Assembly: GCA_963589235.1 (NCBI GenBank)
Contig: CAVAJX010000036.1
Location: 1-8,193 of the forward strand
Direction: 5' to 3'
Source of the DNA: CAG-877 sp963589235
Lineage (GTDB): Bacteria; Bacillota_I; Bacilli_A; RF39; UBA660
DNA length: 8,193 bases
Shown here: positions 5,751 through 8,193 of the stretch, one piece after another
How the letters are laid out: every line of letters starts with the position of its first letter
How positions within the stretch are numbered: the stretch's first letter is position 1
Translations under genes and position numbers: made by a program
The notes under the pieces: generated by a model
Told to the model about the DNA's origin: nothing
Databases searched by the model: none
The model's input: the letters and a program-made list of their open reading frames with translations, nothing else

Positions 5751-7361
5751 ATGAAGTTTGGTGATAAACTCATAAAGCTAAGAAAAAAGCATGGCTTATC
5801 TCAAGAAGATTTGGCCGCAAAATTAAATGTATCTAGACAGTCAGTATCCAAATGGGAAAGTAATAATACTTATCCTGAAACTGATAAAATTGTCCAAATA
5901 TGCAACATATTTAATTGTAGTATGGATGATTTAATTAACGATAAGATTACAGAAATAGATGAAGTAGAGCGTAAAGAAAAGAACAATTTAAATATTGCTC
6001 TAGACTCACTATTAGATTTTCTTACTAAGACAATTAATATGTTTTCTCGTATGAAAGCATCAAGTATTATAAAATGTATCTTTGAACAATTAATAATAGC
6101 GTTTGTTTTATGGATATTAGGAAATATTGTATCAAGTATAATACCAAATGTAATTTGTAAAACATTTAATTTTATACTAACAAACACTACTTATTATACT
6201 GTATACGAAATAATTAAAGGCCTAGTTCTTACAGTCTGGCTAATTCTATCAATGATAGTCATAATACATACCTTTAAATTACGTTATTTAAATTATTATG
6301 AAGAAATATTAGTAGAAGAAAATAAAAAAGTTGAACCTAAAAAAGTAGAAACTAATAAAGAGTTCAAAGAAAAAGCCAATGAAAAAATAGTTTCTAATAA
6401 AGAACCTAAAATCGTCTTAAGAGATCCAAATAAAGAACCATATGCCTTCCTTAGAATACTATCAAAAATAATAATATTTGCTTTTAAATTATTTATAGGT
6501 TTTGTTGGATTAATTTTAGTATTTACCTTAATACTAGCCCTAGTAGGTTTAGTAATTAGTATATCTCTAACATTCTACTCCAAAATATTCGCCGGAGCAA
6601 CAATTAGTATGATAGGTGTTGTAGCCGCTATAATAATTTTCCTTATCTTAATAATTTATTACATCATAAATAAAAAAATAAAGAAAGAAGTACCAGCTTT
6701 AATAATCCTTGGCTCAATAATTTTAACAGGAATTGGTATCGGAATAAGTGTACTCGGTTTTAAAAATATAAAAGTCGTAGATTATACTGAAAAAGACATT
6801 AAAGAAAATGCAATTAATTTAAAATATAAAGATAACATGTTAGTTACAAGTTTTTATCCACATAATTATGAAATAGTAATAGATAATACTATGAATTTAA
6901 ATGATATAAAAATAATCTATAAAACACCAAAGTATTTTAATATTACTTATGATGTATACTATGATTTTGATATGAGAGAATATTATGTATATTTGGATAA
7001 CTCTGGTAATCAAATTGAACAAATACAAGAGTTCATTAATGACTTAAAAAATAATACTATTAAAAACTATGCAACCGAAGAATTTAAAAATAGTATGAAA
7101 GTTTATGCTAATGATGAAACTATAAAGAAATTAATGACTAATTTTTCAAAAATGTATCTATATGATCAAGAAACAACTGAATCAGGATACAGAATTTCAA
7201 ATGTTGAAAGTCGTATAGTTGAAGATGAAGGAGACTGTTCTGCACATTACAACGCCCAAACAGATACTGTTATTTGTCCAAGCTGGTGTGAAGCTAAAAA
7301 GTCCAAAGAAGAAACAGCTCGTGGCACTATTATAAAATATAGTTGTGACCTAGATGACTAA
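5751..7361 (+). CDS. XRE-family regulator fused to a membrane domain with a four-cysteine outer tail
   Basis: This 536-residue protein starts with a classical Cro/C1-type helix-turn-helix (1-64), including GLSQEDLAAKLNVSRQSVSKWE (15-36) and the usual P-E-T-D-K-I-V-Q-I-C segment. Then come a linker, two membrane spans (about 108-131 and 153-174), and a basic, Lys/Glu-rich cytoplasmic loop (188-230). Three more spans follow (about 241-270, 283-306 and 313-336), with a K-K-I-K-K-E loop inside. By the positive-inside rule this places the last 200 residues outside. This outer part has strand-rich and Tyr/Asn/Asp-rich sequence and ends with Cys496, 509, 513 and 532 in a cluster, likely disulfide bonded or metal binding. 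The design fits a one-component membrane sensor that regulates DNA directly. I do not recognise a named family for the outer domain. AGGTG precedes the ATG by 5 bases. The stop overlaps the convergent ZIP gene by 4 bases. Confidence 0.8.
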   Translation: MKFGDKLIKLRKKHGLSQEDLAAKLNVSRQSVSKWESNNTYPETDKIVQICNIFNCSMDDLINDKITEIDEVERKEKNNLNIALDSLLDFLTKTINMFSRMKASSIIKCIFEQLIIAFVLWILGNIVSSIIPNVICKTFNFILTNTTYYTVYEIIKGLVLTVWLILSMIVIIHTFKLRYLNYYEEILVEENKKVEPKKVETNKEFKEKANEKIVSNKEPKIVLRDPNKEPYAFLRILSKIIIFAFKLFIGFVGLILVFTLILALVGLVISISLTFYSKIFAGATISMIGVVAAIIIFLILIIYYIINKKIKKEVPALIILGSIILTGIGIGISVLGFKNIKVVDYTEKDIKENAINLKYKDNMLVTSFYPHNYEIVIDNTMNLNDIKIIYKTPKYFNITYDVYYDFDMREYYVYLDNSGNQIEQIQEFINDLKNNTIKNYATEEFKNSMKVYANDETIKKLMTNFSKMYLYDQETTESGYRISNVESRIVEDEGDCSAHYNAQTDTVICPSWCEAKKSKEETARGTIIKYSCDLDD

Positions 7362-8104
7362 ATCAAAGTCTCACAAATAAACATTACTAAAACTCCAAGC
7401 AGAAAAGATAATATAGTATCTTTTCTCTTTTTATATGCCAAGGAATTAGGTAAAAGTTCATATACACTTATATGTATCATAATTCCAGCCGTAATACCAA
7501 GTATTAAAGAAAGAACAAAATTATTTACATATCTAGCAATAAATAAATAGGCAAGTACAGCTCCCAGTAATTCCGAAAATCCAGAAAGCAATGTATACCA
7601 AAAACTTCTTTTATAACTACCAGTCGCAAAATATATTGGAACAGCTATTGAAATGCCTTCCGGAATATTATGTAACGCTATCGCAATAGATAAAGTAATA
7701 CCAAGCTTAACATTACTACTAGTTGAAATAAAAGTAGTAATGCCTTCCGGAATATTATGCAAACAAAGAGCAATTATTGAGATAAGACCCAATTTATAAA
7801 GTTTATTACTAGTAAAACGTTCTTCAATTTTTTGATCAATAAAAGAAGAAAATAAAATACCCAAAACAACAAATATAAATACAATAATAAAAATAAATAT
7901 ATAACTATATTTAAAAGAGAATAGAGAAACCGACTCTGGAATTAAAGAAGATAAAGAAATCATTAACATAACCCCAGCTGAAAAAGCCAAAGACTTACTA
8001 ATAACACTTTCTCTAGTCTTATTTAAATAACACGGAATAATACCAAGTAAAGTACTAAATCCCGCTAAAGTTGTCACCAAAAAACTAAAAACAATATTTT
8101 CCAT
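7358..8104 (-). CDS. ZIP-family divalent metal transporter
   Basis: This 248-residue membrane protein has the eight-helix ZIP fold. Helix 4 holds HNIPEG (His116, Asn117, Glu120) and helix 5 HNIPEG (His145, Asn146, Glu149), the paired metal-binding motifs of the ZIP family. Helix 6 has SGFSELLG (Glu178) and helix 7 HISVYELLP (His211, Glu216). The variable loop between helices 3 and 4 (90-104) is short and carries no His-rich stretch. Zinc uptake is the usual role, with iron, manganese or cobalt possible in the ZupT-like branch; the substrate cannot be read from sequence. The N-terminus MENIVFSFLVTTLAGFSTLLG aligns naturally with family starts, but no Shine-Dalgarno sequence lies before it. A TATAAA (8115-8110) ends 5 bases before the ATG, so the mRNA may be leaderless. 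The stop overlaps the convergent XRE gene by 4 bases. Confidence 0.92.
   Translation of the reverse strand: MENIVFSFLVTTLAGFSTLLGIIPCYLNKTRESVISKSLAFSAGVMLMISLSSLIPESVSLFSFKYSYIFIFIIVFIFVVLGILFSSFIDQKIEERFTSNKLYKLGLISIIALCLHNIPEGITTFISTSSNVKLGITLSIAIALHNIPEGISIAVPIYFATGSYKRSFWYTLLSGFSELLGAVLAYLFIARYVNNFVLSLILGITAGIMIHISVYELLPNSLAYKKRKDTILSFLLGVLVMFICETLI
7401..7432 (+). terminator. Terminator of the XRE gene, embedded in the ZIP coding region
   Basis: AGAAAAGATA (7401-7410) pairs perfectly with TATCTTTTCT (7417-7426) around an ATATAG loop, followed by CTTTTT. It lies 40 bases after the XRE stop, inside the opposite-strand ZIP gene where it encodes part of K-D-T-I-L-S-F. In the - direction the stem is followed by GCTTGG, so it should not stop ZIP transcription. 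Confidence 0.75.
7652..7759 (-). repeat. Exact 21-base direct repeat encoding both HNIPEGI motifs
   Basis: Bases 7652-7672 and 7739-7759 are identical and encode residues 145-151 and 116-122 of the ZIP protein, 87 bases apart. The repeated amino acids are conserved in the family. The identical codons over the whole motif are more than protein conservation alone demands. Confidence 0.75.
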
Positions 8105-8109
8105 AGTAA

Positions 8110-8115
8110 TTTATA
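8110..8115 (-). promoter_or_regulatory. Possible -10 element for a leaderless ZIP transcript
   Basis: Read on the - strand, TATAAA stands 5 bases before the ATG, the right distance for transcription to start at the ATG itself. No recognisable -35 lies at the usual spacing, so this is a weak call. Confidence 0.3.
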
Positions 8116-8123
8116 TACTAAAG

Positions 8124-8143
8124 AAAGGAAAAATATGCTATAA
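8124..8143 (+). pseudogene. Possible orphan ribosome site and start codon of an IS-interrupted gene
   Basis: On the + strand AAAGGA (8124-8129) precedes an ATG (8135-8137) by 5 bases, a normal start signal. After ATG CTA the reading meets TAA formed at the junction with the IS end (from about 8144). This looks like the first two codons of a gene, divergent from the ZIP gene, whose remainder was displaced by the insertion. The evidence is short and may be coincidence. Confidence 0.25.
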
Positions 8144-8159
8144 CCCGACTTTTTCAGTT
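8144..8159 (-). repeat. Right copy of the 16-bp inverted repeat, probable IS end
   Basis: CCCGACTTTTTCAGTT is the exact reverse complement of bases 37-52. It includes the stop of the transposase tail on the - strand (8156-8154). The element would extend to the right of the window. Confidence 0.6.
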
Positions 8160-8193
8160 GCTAAGACAAAAAATCATCGTTTTACCCAGTATT
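8154..8193 (-). pseudogene. C-terminal end of a second, related transposase (cut by the window edge)
   Basis: Read on the - strand the last codons give ILGKTMIFCLSN and TGA. Aligned from the stop with the tail at the left edge (KIDIFKLCN), the pattern I-F-x-L-x-N-stop is shared, while other residues differ. The two transposases thus appear related but not identical. Only 12 residues are present and the family cannot be named. Confidence 0.45.

Noticed and set aside
5870..6187. A 105-residue open frame on the - strand inside the XRE gene
   Set aside because: It lies opposite the HTH and the first membrane span, and is explained by AT-rich sequence with few antisense stops.
8138..8169. Outward promoter from the right IS end (TTGTCT and TTATAG on the - strand) driving the ZIP gene
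   Set aside because: The two hexamers are 20 bases apart, too far for a normal promoter, and both match poorly.
1..8193. Calling the whole window a composite transposon
   Set aside because: Only about 50 bases of each presumed IS are visible, target duplications cannot be examined, and the two transposase tails differ. The framing is reported as a finding, not as a feature.
1..8193. UGA read as tryptophan (Mycoplasma-like code), suggested by the low GC content
   Set aside because: All tryptophans in the recognised proteins use TGG and no gene contains an in-frame TGA.

Overview
The window looks like chromosomal DNA from a low-GC Bacillota, probably a gut Bacilli or Erysipelotrichia-like lineage. 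The reasons are the very AT-rich codon use, Shine-Dalgarno-led genes (GAGGAG, GAGGGAGGA, AGGTG), TATAAT promoters, and stem-loop plus T-run terminators. Stop codons seen are TAA, TAG and TGA, and tryptophan is always TGG, so the standard bacterial code fits. No genus can be named from this alone.

Layout. Each edge of the window carries the last codons of a transposase, on opposite strands. Both are followed by the same 16-bp sequence (37-52, and inverted at 8144-8159), so an 8.1-kb segment sits between the facing 3' ends of two related insertion sequences. The left element cuts into a gene that leaves a NUDIX-like C-terminal remnant (53-168). Next is a DUF362 protein (212-1081, +), then a hairpin terminator shared with the convergent TetR-family regulator (1156-1722, -). 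The regulator is divergent from a two-gene operon (1906-5593, +): a 687-residue MMPL/RND-type membrane transporter, then, one base later, a secreted protein with glycine-heptad (LxxG) coiled-coil repeats. The operon ends at a strong terminator. A membrane-bound XRE-type regulator follows (5751-7361, +), overlapping by 4 bp the convergent ZIP-family metal transporter (7358-8104, -).

How the parts may work together. The TetR regulator very probably controls the MMPL-LxxG operon. The pump and its exported partner would act as an envelope module, either exporting a hydrophobic or amphiphilic compound or moving an envelope lipid. The XRE-membrane protein has five predicted membrane spans and a four-cysteine outer domain, so it looks like a one-component sensor. 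Its target is not evident beyond two palindromes in its own leader. The ZIP protein should import zinc or a similar divalent metal. No rRNA, tRNA, CRISPR array or phage gene is visible, and no intergenic gap exceeds 300 bp.
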